A DNA stretch of 64,000 nucleotides from Agromyces intestinalis. GTDB lineage: Bacteria > Actinomycetota > Actinomycetes > Actinomycetales > Microbacteriaceae. The stretch lies in NCBI RefSeq assembly GCF_008365295.1, contig NZ_CP043505.1, forward strand, positions 1,860,001 to 1,924,000. The letters run 5' to 3'. Both the position numbers and the translations under genes were made by a program. Positions 8,603 through 17,477 of the stretch are shown here, piece after piece. The notes beneath the pieces are model-generated. The model ran no database searches, was not told where the DNA came from, and saw only the letters and a program-made list of their open reading frames with translations. Position 1 is the first letter of the stretch; every line of letters starts with the position of its first letter.

Positions 8603-9451
8603 TCAGTCGTCGAGCGCGGCTCGGGCGGCCTCGGCTCGGCGGCGGGCGCTCGCGGCCTCGCGCTCGAGGGGGCGGATGCCGCGCTCGGCCTCGTGCAGGT
8701 CGCGCTCGGCGCGGTCGAGTTCGGCCTCGAGCTGTTCGAGGCGCGCGGTCAGGTCGTCGCGGGCGCGGCGGGCGCGTTCGGTTTCGGCACGCGCGGCTTC
8801 GAGGCGATCGGATGCCTCGTCGGCCTGCCGCTCGGCGACCTCGGCCTCGGCTTCGGCCCGCCGGCGTTCGGCCACGAGGTGCTCGGCGCGATCGGATGCG
8901 GCATCCGATTCGGGAACCGGCCGAGCGAGCGATGCCGCCTCCCCCGCCATCAGCGCACCGTCGAGGTCGACGTCGGTGCCGATCGCCTCGAGCGCGCGGA
9001 TGAGCCGGCCCGAGCGCACCGCGGCCTCGGCCGAGGCATCCGTCATGCCCGCCTGCAGGGTCTCGGCGACCTCGCCGAGCACGCCCTCGCGCACCGGATG
9101 CCCGAGTTCGTCGGCGAGCGCGCCCGCCTCGCGGGCGACCGCCTGCACGAGTGCGCGGCGCTCGCGAGCGAGCCGGGTCAGCTCGCGCGCGTCGAGGTCG
9201 GCCTGCGCCGCGCGAAGCTCGGCACCGAGCGCGAGCAGCTCGTCGACGCGATCGGGGCGATGCCGCACGATCTGGTTGACCAGCCAGGCCGCGGCCGACG
9301 GCTTGCGCAACTCGCCGATGCGGCGAGCCAACTCCCGATCGTCGGTGCGCACCTGCTTGGCGCGCGCGTTGCGCGCCGCGGTGAACTCGTCGGGCGGCAG
9401 CCCCGCGAGCTCGTCGGCCTCGGCGAGCAGTGCGTCGTCGGGAGCGCTCAT
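8603..9451 (-). CDS. Coiled-coil protein of unknown function
   Basis: This 282-residue cytoplasmic protein is rich in Ala, Glu and Arg, with long heptad-like helices from about residue 170 to the end (ERRRAEAEAEVAERQADEA and following). The N-terminal half begins MSAPDDALLAEADELAGLPP and includes SAAAWLVNQIVRHRPDRVD, a segment seen in conserved actinobacterial proteins of unknown role. The ATG at 9451 overlaps the upstream DUF6766 gene stop as ATGA, which fixes the start. No enzymatic motif is visible. A structural or scaffolding role is possible. Confidence 0.8.
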   Translation of the reverse strand: MSAPDDALLAEADELAGLPPDEFTAARNARAKQVRTDDRELARRIGELRKPSAAAWLVNQIVRHRPDRVDELLALGAELRAAQADLDARELTRLARERRALVQAVAREAGALADELGHPVREGVLGEVAETLQAGMTDASAEAAVRSGRLIRALEAIGTDVDLDGALMAGEAASLARPVPESDAASDRAEHLVAERRRAEAEAEVAERQADEASDRLEAARAETERARRARDDLTARLEQLEAELDRAERDLHEAERGIRPLEREAASARRRAEAARAALDD

Positions 9452-10125
9452 CCCTCGACGGCGGTCGCGTCGTGCGGGGCGCCGACCGGCTTCGATTCCG
9501 AACTGCCACGCTGGCGCAGCACGATCGAGAACGCGACCATGCTGCCGACCGCGAGGAACTCCGACTGCCAGTTCTGCAGCGTGCGGTTCCAGAAGTCGGC
9601 GTTCACCAGATACTCGGCGACGGTGAACGGCGGCTGCCCGTGCAGGGCCTGATCGGCGTTGTAGACGGTCGTGCCGGCGAGCAGTTGCACCAGCCAGGAG
9701 AGCACGAAGATCGCACCCATCGTGAGCAGCAGCGAGTTGCTGTACAGCCACGTGCGGAAACCGCCGACCTTCGCCCACTTCGGCGAGTCGGGGCGGGCGT
9801 GCGCCCCGACGAGCTGCTCCGCGTCGCTGCCGACGCCCTCTTCTCCGGGCTTCTTCGACTCGGGCGATCCGCGCTGCACGAGCCAGATCGTGGCGAGGAT
9901 GAACAGGAAGAACTGCAGGTACTCCGACTGCCAGTTCTCGGCGACGTCGACCACGAAGTCCGACGACGTCACGAAGTCGAGCCAGCCGATCGTCGACGCC
10001 CCGTGCGCGACCTGCTCGTCGTTGAACACCGAGAGCCCCGCGAACGACTGTCCGATGAGCGCCAGCACGAAGATGGCGCCGAAGAAGATGCTGAGCGTGT
10101 GCTGCTTGAGTCGCATGCCGATCAT
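9448..10125 (-). CDS. DUF6766-like four-helix membrane protein
   Basis: This 225-residue membrane protein consists of two similar halves. Each starts with a hydrophobic helix (LSIFFGAIFVLALIGQSFAG and LLTMGAIFVLSWLVQLLAGT). A segment ending in NWQSEYLQF or NWQSEFLAV follows, then a second helix and an RQRGS/QRGSPESK basic motif. The matching NWQSE(Y/F)L motifs show an internal duplication. The ATG at 10125 overlaps the stop of a 27-codon ORF (ATGA); an alternative ATG three codons later (10116) has better spacing to GGGAG. The gene is coupled to the coiled-coil gene downstream. Function unknown. Confidence 0.8.
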   Translation of the reverse strand: MIGMRLKQHTLSIFFGAIFVLALIGQSFAGLSVFNDEQVAHGASTIGWLDFVTSSDFVVDVAENWQSEYLQFFLFILATIWLVQRGSPESKKPGEEGVGSDAEQLVGAHARPDSPKWAKVGGFRTWLYSNSLLLTMGAIFVLSWLVQLLAGTTVYNADQALHGQPPFTVAEYLVNADFWNRTLQNWQSEFLAVGSMVAFSIVLRQRGSSESKPVGAPHDATAVEG

Positions 10126-10205
10126 CTCCCGATCGCCACGATCACGAACATGTACGCGAGCCCGACCAGGATGCCCGCCAACCACACGGTGAACACGACC
10201 TTCAT
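10122..10205 (-). CDS. 27-residue single-helix membrane peptide
   Basis: The ORF reads MKVVFTVWLAGILVGLAYMF and then VIVAIGR, one strongly hydrophobic helix with a terminal arginine. Its TGA overlaps the ATG of the DUF6766 gene, and that gene overlaps the coiled-coil gene in the same way. The three therefore form a tightly coupled unit. The start is preceded by a weak ACGGAAC. Its small size makes coding status uncertain, but the overlap and membrane character support it. Confidence 0.5.
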   Translation of the reverse strand: MKVVFTVWLAGILVGLAYMFVIVAIGR

Positions 10206-10258
10206 GTTCCGTACCGTGGCCCGCCCGAAGGCGCCGCGTCAAGGGGTCGACGACACCG

Positions 10259-11851
10259 TCACCGCCGGATGCGCAGCTCGACCCGGTCGACGTCGGCCCA
10301 GCCGTCGCCCACGGCGAAGGGTCCGACCCAGGTGCCGACGAACCGGCTGGTGCGGCCGGTCGCGAGCGACGACAGGTCGACCTCGCCGAGGGGGCGACCG
10401 GCGACGAGCAGTTCGGCGTGCAGGCCGTCGATGCGCGCCTCGAGCGCGATCGCACCGGATGGCACGCCGGTCAGCGTGCCGACGATCGTCGGCACGCCCT
10501 CGTCGACGAGGGTCGCGATCGCCACGCCGTTGTGGTCGACCGCGAGTTCGAGGTGCGCACGCTCGGACGTGCGCAGGAGGAGGCCGGCGCGAGATCTCGA
10601 GGTGCGGCCGGCACCGCCGAGTTCGAGCACGACGGTCACGTCGACGCGGTGGTCGGGCAGCCGCCGCCCGAGGAATGCGAACGGCTCGAGGTCGGATGGC
10701 CCGGCCGGCGTCGCCCGGAGGCGCACGTTGCTCGGTCGCTCGCCGAGTGCTGCGAACGCCGTCGGCAGCATGCCGACACCGGTCCACGCGAGGTCGAGGT
10801 CGGCCGCGTCGAAGTCGTCGACGAGTTCGGTCGGCCACGGCGCCTGGTCGGGTACGCCGTCGACCTCGACCTCGAGCTGCACCCGCCCGACACCGGGAGC
10901 GAACAGCGGCCGGCCTCCTTCCCAGTCGACAGGCACGAGATGGGTCTGCCGGCCGAGCAGCCCGTTCACGCCACCGCCCTGGTCGTCGATGAGCAGCTGC
11001 GTGCCGAGCACGGTCGCCCAGGTGCGCCCCGCGCCGTCGTCGACGAGGTCGGCATGGCCGACGTTCGCGATCGGCGCCCGGTCGCCGAGGTCGCGATGGC
11101 TGAGCCTCGGGTTGCCGGGGTCGCCGGTGTACGGCCCGGTGATTTCGTCGGCGTAGGCCACGCACACCGAGTGGTCGCGGTCGGTGCCGCCCTCGGCGGC
11201 GACCAGCATCCAGCCTCCGCCGGGCCGCGGGAACAGGTGCGGCCCCTCGGCCCACCCGGCGCCCTCGAGCGCGCCATGCCAGATCAGGTGCTCGTCGCCG
11301 ATGACCGCGAAGGTCGCCGGGTCGAGTTCGCGCAGCCAGATGTCGGTCTGCCCCGGCCAGAGCCCGGGCGATGCGAGTCGGTTGCCGCACAGCCACACGC
11401 GGTCGTCGTCGAATACGAGCGACGGGTCGATGCCCTCGAGCCCGTCGAACCAGATCGGGTCGCTCCACGGGCCGGCGGGGTCGTCGGCGGTGACGAGGAA
11501 GTGCCCGGCGCGCGGCCACCCGCCCTCGGGCGGCGCGGCCTGGTGCGGCGCGGGCACCACGACGGTGCACACGACGAAGAATCGGCCGTCGTGGTGCCGG
11601 ATGGTCGGCGCGTACAGCCCCTTCGAGCCCGGCAGCCCGGCGAGGTCGAGCTGCCCCTCGCGGTGGATGGCGTGGCCGATCTGCTGCCAGTCGACGAGGT
11701 TCGTCGACCGGTGGATCGGCAGCCCCGGCAGGTACTCGAACGTCGAGGTCACCAGGAAGTACTCGTCGCCGACCCGGCAGATGCTGGGGTCGGGGTGGCA
11801 CCCCGGCAGGATCGGGTTGCGGTAGCGGCCGGTCGGCGCGGGTCGAGTCAT
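10259..11851 (-). CDS. GH43 beta-xylosidase / alpha-L-arabinofuranosidase
   Basis: This 530-residue glycosidase probably removes xylose or arabinose from xylo-oligosaccharides in the cytoplasm, as no signal peptide is present. The N-terminal five-bladed propeller starts RYRNPILPGCHPDPSICRVG, with the catalytic-base aspartate in HPDPS. It continues with GLEGIDPSLVFDDD (pKa-modulating Asp) and GAGWAEGPHLF (general-acid Glu), the three conserved acids of GH43. A C-terminal beta-sandwich of about 200 residues follows, as in XynB-type enzymes. The ATG at 11851 has GAAGG 8 nt upstream. A LacI-type operator lies at 11918-11944 in its promoter region. Whether xylose or arabinose is preferred cannot be told. 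Confidence 0.9.
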   Translation of the reverse strand: MTRPAPTGRYRNPILPGCHPDPSICRVGDEYFLVTSTFEYLPGLPIHRSTNLVDWQQIGHAIHREGQLDLAGLPGSKGLYAPTIRHHDGRFFVVCTVVVPAPHQAAPPEGGWPRAGHFLVTADDPAGPWSDPIWFDGLEGIDPSLVFDDDRVWLCGNRLASPGLWPGQTDIWLRELDPATFAVIGDEHLIWHGALEGAGWAEGPHLFPRPGGGWMLVAAEGGTDRDHSVCVAYADEITGPYTGDPGNPRLSHRDLGDRAPIANVGHADLVDDGAGRTWATVLGTQLLIDDQGGGVNGLLGRQTHLVPVDWEGGRPLFAPGVGRVQLEVEVDGVPDQAPWPTELVDDFDAADLDLAWTGVGMLPTAFAALGERPSNVRLRATPAGPSDLEPFAFLGRRLPDHRVDVTVVLELGGAGRTSRSRAGLLLRTSERAHLELAVDHNGVAIATLVDEGVPTIVGTLTGVPSGAIALEARIDGLHAELLVAGRPLGEVDLSSLATGRTSRFVGTWVGPFAVGDGWADVDRVELRIRR

Positions 11852-11917
11852 CCGTCTCACCTTCGAAGCGTCGCCCGCCGCCGCTCGCCTTGCTTCCTCG
11901 CGCTCGACGTGGCAGGT

Positions 11918-11944
11918 TAACGTTTACATGCGAGGTAAACGTTA
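11918..11944. promoter_or_regulatory. LacI-family operator upstream of GH43
   Basis: TAACGTTTAC (11918-11927) and GTAAACGTTA (11935-11944) form perfect 10-bp inverted arms around a 7-bp spacer. The AACGTTTAC word recurs before uxaC and, with changes, before the esterase. The site lies 67 bp upstream of the GH43 start, and the LacI gene is its neighbour. Confidence 0.75.
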
Positions 11945-12014
11945 TCATCAGCGCACTGGTGCGCAAGCGGGTGCGAGTGCGTCGGCGGCGACCCGGGGAG
12001 CGGATGCCTCGGGC

Positions 12015-13088
12015 TCACGGCCGGGGCCGCCCCGTCGAGCCGCGCACCTGCAACTGCGCGCCGAGCTCGCGATGCAGTTCGAGCGCGGCGACGGTCGCAG
12101 CCTCCGCATCGCCGTCGGCGCCCTCGACGCCCGAAGCGGCACCCCTCGCCGCGGCGCCGCGCGAAGCCGCGCCGTCGATGCGCTCGATGAGCAGCTCGAC
12201 CGCGGTCTCGCCGACCTCGCGCAGGTCGGCTCCGACGCTCGTGAGGTGCGGCGCCGACAGCTCGGCCACGTAGGTGTTGTCGAAGCCGACCAGGCTCACG
12301 TCGTCGGGCACGCGCACGCCCAGTTCGGCCCAGCGAGCGAGCAGCCCCATCGCGGCCAGGTCGTTGTAGGCGATCACCGCGGTCGCACCCGAGTCGAGCG
12401 CATCCTGCGCGGCGGCACGGCCGCCCTGCGCGGTGGGCTCGAACCCGCCGAGGTCGGTCACCTCGAATCCGGCCTGCACGGCCGCGGCATCGCGGATGCC
12501 CCGCAGTCGGCGAGTCTGCGACCAGGAACGAGCCGGGCCGCCGACGTACGCGATATGCCGGTGACCGAGCCCGGCGAGGTGCTCGACCGCGGCGCGAGCC
12601 GCGGCCGCCTCATCGACCGTGACCGTCGGGGTCGCGTCGTCGCGCCCCTCGAGCGTGCGGTTCACGAGCACGCATCGGTGCGCCGCGGCGATGTCGGCGA
12701 GCGCCGCCTCGTCGAGTCGCGACGACACGAGGATGAGGCCGTCGATCTGGGGGGCGACCGCCTCGATCTCCTCGAGCTCGACCTCGGCGAGCTCCGTGGT
12801 GTCGACGACGACCAGTCCGTAGCCGCGGGCGCGCGAGCTGGCCTGCGCGCCCTTCGTCAACGACGAGAAGTACGGGTTGTCGATGTCGGGTACGACGAGC
12901 GCGATCGTGCCGGTACGGCCGCGGCGCAGGCCTGCAGCCGCCCGGTTGGGGCGGTAGCCGAGCTCGCTGATCGCCTCGAGCACGCGGACGCGAGTCGGCT
13001 CGGTGACCCGATGCGGCGTGCGGATCGTGCGCGACACGGTCGCGATCGAGACGCCCGAGCGGGCGGCGACATCGTGAACGGTGACCAA
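12015..13088 (-). CDS. LacI-family transcriptional regulator of the glucuronoxylan locus
   Basis: This 357-residue repressor has the N-terminal LacI helix-turn-helix and hinge (TVHDVAARSGVSIATVSRTI, then GYRPNRAAAGLRRGRTG) and a periplasmic-binding-protein-like sensor domain from about residue 60. It starts with TTG at 13088, preceded by GAGG 8 nt upstream; no better in-frame start is visible. It lies between GH43 and uxaC, with AACGTTTAC operators in both flanking promoter regions, so it probably represses the whole locus and itself. The inducer is likely an aldouronic acid or a breakdown product, which is inference from gene content. Confidence 0.9.
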   Translation of the reverse strand: MVTVHDVAARSGVSIATVSRTIRTPHRVTEPTRVRVLEAISELGYRPNRAAAGLRRGRTGTIALVVPDIDNPYFSSLTKGAQASSRARGYGLVVVDTTELAEVELEEIEAVAPQIDGLILVSSRLDEAALADIAAAHRCVLVNRTLEGRDDATPTVTVDEAAAARAAVEHLAGLGHRHIAYVGGPARSWSQTRRLRGIRDAAAVQAGFEVTDLGGFEPTAQGGRAAAQDALDSGATAVIAYNDLAAMGLLARWAELGVRVPDDVSLVGFDNTYVAELSAPHLTSVGADLREVGETAVELLIERIDGAASRGAAARGAASGVEGADGDAEAATVAALELHRELGAQLQVRGSTGRPRP

Positions 13089-13158
13089 GTCGTCGACCTC
13101 GCTTCGAAGCGGATCGGGCGCCAGCCCGGCCCGGGGGTGAGAGTGCGTTGAACACTAT

Positions 13159-13174
13159 TGTAAGAACGTTTACA
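13159..13174. promoter_or_regulatory. LacI-family operator upstream of uxaC
   Basis: TGTAAGAACGTTTACA is a near-palindrome sharing AACGTTTACA with the GH43 operator. It lies 18 bp before the uxaC start and 71 bp before the divergent LacI gene start, so it can serve both. Confidence 0.7.
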
Positions 13175-13191
13175 CGGCAAGGAGCCCGCGC

Positions 13192-14694
13192 ATGACCTGG
13201 ACGCTGCACCCCGACCGGGCGCTGCCCGCCGAACCCGGGCTGCGGGCGATCGCACGCGGGATCCTCGATGCGACCGAGCACCTGCCGATCGTCTCGATGC
13301 ACGGTCACGTCGATGCACGACTGCTCGCCGACGACCTGCCCTTCACCGACCCCGCGTCGCTGCTGGTCACGCCCGACCACTACCTCGTGCGCATGCTCGT
13401 GTCGCAGTCGACCTCGCCGGGCGCAATCCGCGACGCGGGGGTGCGGTCCAACGGGTCGCTCGGGGTCGGCGGGGCGAACGCACGCGGCGACGACCTGCCC
13501 GAGGGCGACCCCCGCGAGATCTGGCGGCGGTTCTGCGCCGGGTGGCCGGCGTTCCGCGGCACGCCGACGCGGTTCTGGCTCGAGCACGTGCTCGCCGAGG
13601 TGTTCGAGGCGCCCGTGCCGCCGTCGCTCGAGACATCCGATCTGCTCTACGACCACGTGAGCGAGCGGCTCACGAGCGCCGAATACCGGCCGCGCGCGCT
13701 GTTCGAGCGGTTCGGCATCGAGCGGCTGGCTACGACGGATGCCGCGTCCGACCCGCTGACCGCGCACGCACGCCTGGCCGACGACGGCTGGGGCGACCGT
13801 GTCATCCCGACCTTCCGTCCCGACGACCTGCTCGAGGCGGGCCGCGGCGGCTGGCGCGACCGGCTCGCCGAGCTGAGCGACGCGAGCGGTGTCGACGCGT
13901 TCGGGTACGACGGGTTCCTGGCGGCGATGCGGGCGCGCCGCGACGCATTCGTGCGCGCCGGCGCGCGAGCGACCGATCACGGGCACCTCAGTGCCGACAC
14001 CACCCGACTCGCCGACGCCGACGCGCGTCGCCTCTTCGATCTCGCGTTGCGCGGCGACCTCGGCCCGGGCGACGGCGAGGCGCTGACCGCGCACCTGCTG
14101 TTCGAGCAGGCCGCGATGTCGGCCGACGACGGGCTCACCATGCAGTTGCACCCGGGCGTGCTGCGCAGCCACGACCGCGGCCTCGCGGCCCGGTTCGGCA
14201 GCGACCTCGGCTTCGACATCCCCGTGCGCACCGAGTTCACACGTGCACTGCGGCCGCTGCTCGAGGCGTTCGGGCACCGTGACGGGTTCCGGCTCATCGT
14301 GTTCACCGTCGACGAGACGACGTACTCGCGCGAGCTCGCGCCGCTGGCCGGTGCCTACCCGGCGATGCGGCTCGGCGCGCCGTGGTGGTTCCTCGACGCG
14401 CCCGACGCGATCCGCCGGTTCCGCGAGGCGACCGTTGAGACGGCGGGGTTGCGCAACACGAGCGGGTTCGTCGACGACACTCGCGCGTTCTGCTCGATTC
14501 CGGCGCGCCACGACCTGGCGCGGCGGGCGGATGCCTCGTACCTCGCCCGGCTCGTCGCCGAGCACCGGCTCGGGCTCGACGAGGCGATCGACACCGCCAT
14601 CGACCTCGCCGTGCGGCTCGCGCGCGAGAGCTACCCGGTGCCTGTGGGCGCGCCGCTGACGCGCGACTCGCTGACTCCGGCGGTTGCCCGATGA
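13192..14694 (+). CDS. uxaC: Glucuronate isomerase
   Basis: This 500-residue enzyme converts D-glucuronate to D-fructuronate (and galacturonate to tagaturonate) in the cytoplasm. It belongs to the amidohydrolase superfamily: the metal-binding HGH is at residues 37-39 (VSMHGHVD). Later signatures are AMRLGAPWWFLDAP and NTSGFVDDTRAF, which are typical of UxaC. The ATG at 13192 follows AAGGAG. It overlaps the GH67 gene by 4 bp. With GH67 supplying glucuronate and UxuB downstream, it forms the uronate branch of the locus. Mannonate dehydratase (uxuA) and KDG kinase are not in the window. Confidence 0.95.
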   Translation: MTWTLHPDRALPAEPGLRAIARGILDATEHLPIVSMHGHVDARLLADDLPFTDPASLLVTPDHYLVRMLVSQSTSPGAIRDAGVRSNGSLGVGGANARGDDLPEGDPREIWRRFCAGWPAFRGTPTRFWLEHVLAEVFEAPVPPSLETSDLLYDHVSERLTSAEYRPRALFERFGIERLATTDAASDPLTAHARLADDGWGDRVIPTFRPDDLLEAGRGGWRDRLAELSDASGVDAFGYDGFLAAMRARRDAFVRAGARATDHGHLSADTTRLADADARRLFDLALRGDLGPGDGEALTAHLLFEQAAMSADDGLTMQLHPGVLRSHDRGLAARFGSDLGFDIPVRTEFTRALRPLLEAFGHRDGFRLIVFTVDETTYSRELAPLAGAYPAMRLGAPWWFLDAPDAIRRFREATVETAGLRNTSGFVDDTRAFCSIPARHDLARRADASYLARLVAEHRLGLDEAIDTAIDLAVRLARESYPVPVGAPLTRDSLTPAVAR

Positions 14695-16670
14695 GCGACG
14701 CGCACCCGATGTGGCTGCGCCCCGGGCCGATCCCCGGCCTTGCGGGCGGCGCCGTGCTGATCACCGGCGACGACCCCCTGCTCGACACCGTGCGCGCCGA
14801 GGCGCGCGCGGCCGGCATGCACCTCGTCGGCCCCGACCAACCCGCCGCGCTCGTGCGCATCTCCATCGATCGCGCATCGGGCGGAGCACCGGGAACGGAG
14901 ACCGGGTTCGTGCTGACGGGCGACGGCGAGCGCACGGTCGTCGTCGCGGGCGGAGCATCCGGTGCGCTGTGCGGATGGTTCGAGATCGTTCGCCGGGCCG
15001 CGACCGGCCGCCTGCACGAGCCCGGCACCACGCGCCACGAACCGGCGCAGGCGGTGCGGATCCTCGACCACTGGGACAACATCGACGTGCACCCCGTGAT
15101 GGGCCAGGTCGAGCGCGGCTACGCGGGCGGTTCGATCTTCTTCGACGCCGGGCGCGTGCGGGACGACCTCTCACGCGTCGCGGCGTACGCGAGATTGCTC
15201 GCCTCGATCGGCATCGACCGGGTCGCGATCAACAACGTCAACGTGCACGCGCGCGAGGCGCGGCTGCTCACCGACGACCTCGCCGACGTGGCGCGCATCG
15301 CGGCCGAGTTCAGGCCGTGGGGCATCCGACTGCACCTCTCGGTGAGCTTCGCGTCGCCGATCGTGCTCGGCGGACTCGAGACATCCGACCCGCTCGAGCC
15401 GGCCGTGCGCGCCTGGTGGCGCGAGGCTGCCGACCGGGTCTGGGCCGCGATCCCCGACTTCGGGGGGTTCGTCGTGAAGGCCGACTCAGAGGGCCAGCCC
15501 GGGCCGTTCGCCGACGGCCGCGACCACGCCGACGGCGCGAACCTGCTCGCCGAGGCCGTCGCCCCGCACGGCGGACTCGTGCACTGGCGCGCATTCGTCT
15601 ACAACCACACCCAGGACTGGCGCGACCGCACGACCGACCGCGCCCGCGCCGCCTTCGACCACTTCACGCCGCTCGACGGGCGCTTCGCCGACAACGTCAT
15701 CGTGCAGGTCAAGCACGGTCCGATGGACTTCCAGGTGCGCGAACCCGTCTCGCCCGTGCTCGCCGCGATGCCGCACACGCGAGTGGCGCTCGAACTGCAG
15801 GTCACCCAGGAGTACACCGGGCAGCAGCGGCACGCGGTGTACCTGGCGCCGATGTGGCGCGAGGTGCTCGACTTCGCGCCGTTCGGAGCGGCCGGCCCGA
15901 CCATCGCCGACCTCGCCGCCGCGGGCGGCGGCATCGCGGCGGTGTCGAACGTCGGCGACGACGGGTTCTGGACGGGGCATCCGCTCGCCCAGGCCAACCT
16001 GTACGCGTTCGGCCGCCTCGCCTGGGATGCGACGCTCGACCCTGCGGCGATCCTCGACGAGTGGATCGCGTTGACGTTCGGGTCGGGTGCGTCGGGCTCC
16101 GACGGCGAAATCGCCGCGGTCGTGCATGAACTGCTGGATGACTCGTGGTCGACGTACGAGTCGTACACCGCGCCGCTCGGCGTCGGGTTCATGGTGACGC
16201 CCGGAACCCACTACGGGCCGTCGGTCGACGGGTACGAGTACTCGCCGTGGGGCACCTACCACTTCGCCGATCGCGACGGCATCGGCGTCGACCGCACGGT
16301 CGCGACCGGCACCGGCTACGCCGGGCAGTACCCCGAGCCGTGGGCGTCGACGTACGAATCCCTCGACACCGTGCCCGACGAACTGCTGTTGTTCTTCCAC
16401 CATGTGCCGTACTCGCACCGCCTGCACAGCGGCTCGACCGTCATCCAGCACATCTACGACACCCGGTTCGCCGGGGTCGAGCGGGTCGATGCGATGGTCG
16501 ACATGTGGCAGCGACTCGACGGGCGCATCGACGGCGACCTGTTCGCGCGGGTACGCGACCGGCTCACCGAGCAGCAGCGATCGGCGCGCGAGTGGCGCGA
16601 TCACGTGAACACGTACTTCCTGCGCAAGTCGGGTATCGCGGATGAGCGGGGTCGCGCCATCCACCCGTGA
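14691..16670 (+). CDS. aguA: GH67 alpha-glucuronidase
   Basis: This 659-residue enzyme removes (4-O-methyl-)glucuronic acid from the non-reducing end of aldouronic acids. It lacks a signal peptide and should act on imported oligosaccharides. GH67 signatures are clear: RILDHWDNIDVHPVMGQVER (123-142) and FVVKADSEGQPGPF with the probable general-acid Glu267. Also present are VQVKHGPMDFQVREP and MWREVLDFAPF. Length fits the family. The ATG at 14691 overlaps the uxaC stop (ATGA), indicating coupled synthesis of the two consecutive pathway enzymes. Confidence 0.95.
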   Translation: MSDAHPMWLRPGPIPGLAGGAVLITGDDPLLDTVRAEARAAGMHLVGPDQPAALVRISIDRASGGAPGTETGFVLTGDGERTVVVAGGASGALCGWFEIVRRAATGRLHEPGTTRHEPAQAVRILDHWDNIDVHPVMGQVERGYAGGSIFFDAGRVRDDLSRVAAYARLLASIGIDRVAINNVNVHAREARLLTDDLADVARIAAEFRPWGIRLHLSVSFASPIVLGGLETSDPLEPAVRAWWREAADRVWAAIPDFGGFVVKADSEGQPGPFADGRDHADGANLLAEAVAPHGGLVHWRAFVYNHTQDWRDRTTDRARAAFDHFTPLDGRFADNVIVQVKHGPMDFQVREPVSPVLAAMPHTRVALELQVTQEYTGQQRHAVYLAPMWREVLDFAPFGAAGPTIADLAAAGGGIAAVSNVGDDGFWTGHPLAQANLYAFGRLAWDATLDPAAILDEWIALTFGSGASGSDGEIAAVVHELLDDSWSTYESYTAPLGVGFMVTPGTHYGPSVDGYEYSPWGTYHFADRDGIGVDRTVATGTGYAGQYPEPWASTYESLDTVPDELLLFFHHVPYSHRLHSGSTVIQHIYDTRFAGVERVDAMVDMWQRLDGRIDGDLFARVRDRLTEQQRSAREWRDHVNTYFLRKSGIADERGRAIHP

Positions 16671-16690
16671 GCGGCCTCGGGCTGCGCTCG

Positions 16691-17380
16691 CTACTCGGCC
16701 AGCCGAGGGTTGGGCTCGTCGGTGAAGCGGGCGGTGATGTCGGCGACCATCGCGCGCGAGTTCGCCAGCAGGAACACCCCGAGCAGCGAGCCCGCGAGCG
16801 CGATGAGCCACGCGAACCCCGTCGCCGCCGCGGTCGCGACCACGATCAGCACCGCGAGCGCGCCGACGCTGGCGAGCGGCTTCGCCACGAGGTACATCAG
16901 CGCGAGCCGGGCGACGTCGCGCGTGCGGAACGAGAACACCGCGGCGATCACGAGCGCGTGCAGGGTCAGCACCCCGACCACCGCGGCGAGCACGATCGCG
17001 ATGACCGCGAAGATCGGGTCGACCCCGGCCGCCGCCGCGAACGCCACGTTGATCGCGAGCACGGTGAGCACCACCAGCGCGGGCACCCACACGAGCAGCA
17101 CGTCGCGCAGGTCACGCCACCACGCCCGCCAGAACCGCGGCCACACGACGAGGTCGTGCGAGCCGTCGAGCGCCCGGAACGTTCCGATCACTGCGGCGAG
17201 CGCCGGCCCGAGCGGCACGAGGCACAGCGCGTAGAGCGGGATGTTGCTCGGGTGCGGCTGCAGGAACAGCATGCCCAGGATGCCCGGCGCGACCGCCGCG
17301 AGGAACGCGAGCTCAGCGACGAGCATCCGGTACACGGTTCCGGTGATGCGGTCGAACGCGGTGCGTGGCATCCGTGCCAT
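16691..17380 (-). CDS. YesL/DUF624-family membrane protein
   Basis: This 229-residue protein has about six hydrophobic helices. YesL-family features include the N-terminal TAFDRITGTVYRMLVAELAF and a central charged stretch PRFWRAWWRDLRDVLLVW between helices. Members commonly accompany CUT1-type oligosaccharide ABC transporters of the LplABC class, as here, and have no proven function. The ATG at 17380 has GAGAGGA upstream. It lies downstream of the binding-protein gene but is separated from it by a strong stem-loop (17404-17462), so expression may be reduced relative to the transporter. Confidence 0.85.
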   Translation of the reverse strand: MARMPRTAFDRITGTVYRMLVAELAFLAAVAPGILGMLFLQPHPSNIPLYALCLVPLGPALAAVIGTFRALDGSHDLVVWPRFWRAWWRDLRDVLLVWVPALVVLTVLAINVAFAAAAGVDPIFAVIAIVLAAVVGVLTLHALVIAAVFSFRTRDVARLALMYLVAKPLASVGALAVLIVVATAAATGFAWLIALAGSLLGVFLLANSRAMVADITARFTDEPNPRLAE

Positions 17381-17403
17381 GGAGCATCCTCTCGATTCAT
17401 TGC

Positions 17404-17462
17404 GACGACCCCAAGGGCGGACCCGCGTCCAGTTCGACCGGGTCCGCCCCTGGGGCGTCAGC
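17404..17462 (-). terminator. Long stem-loop after the binding-protein gene
   Basis: Arms 17409-17425 and 17439-17455 pair over 17 positions with one two-base mismatch (GGGCGGACCCG with CGGGTCCGCCC at the core) around a 13-nt loop. It sits between the binding-protein gene and the YesL-like gene and has no U-tract. It may therefore act as a partial terminator or an mRNA-stabilising 3' stem. Confidence 0.7.
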
Positions 17463-17477
17463 GTCAGGCGGTGCGAC

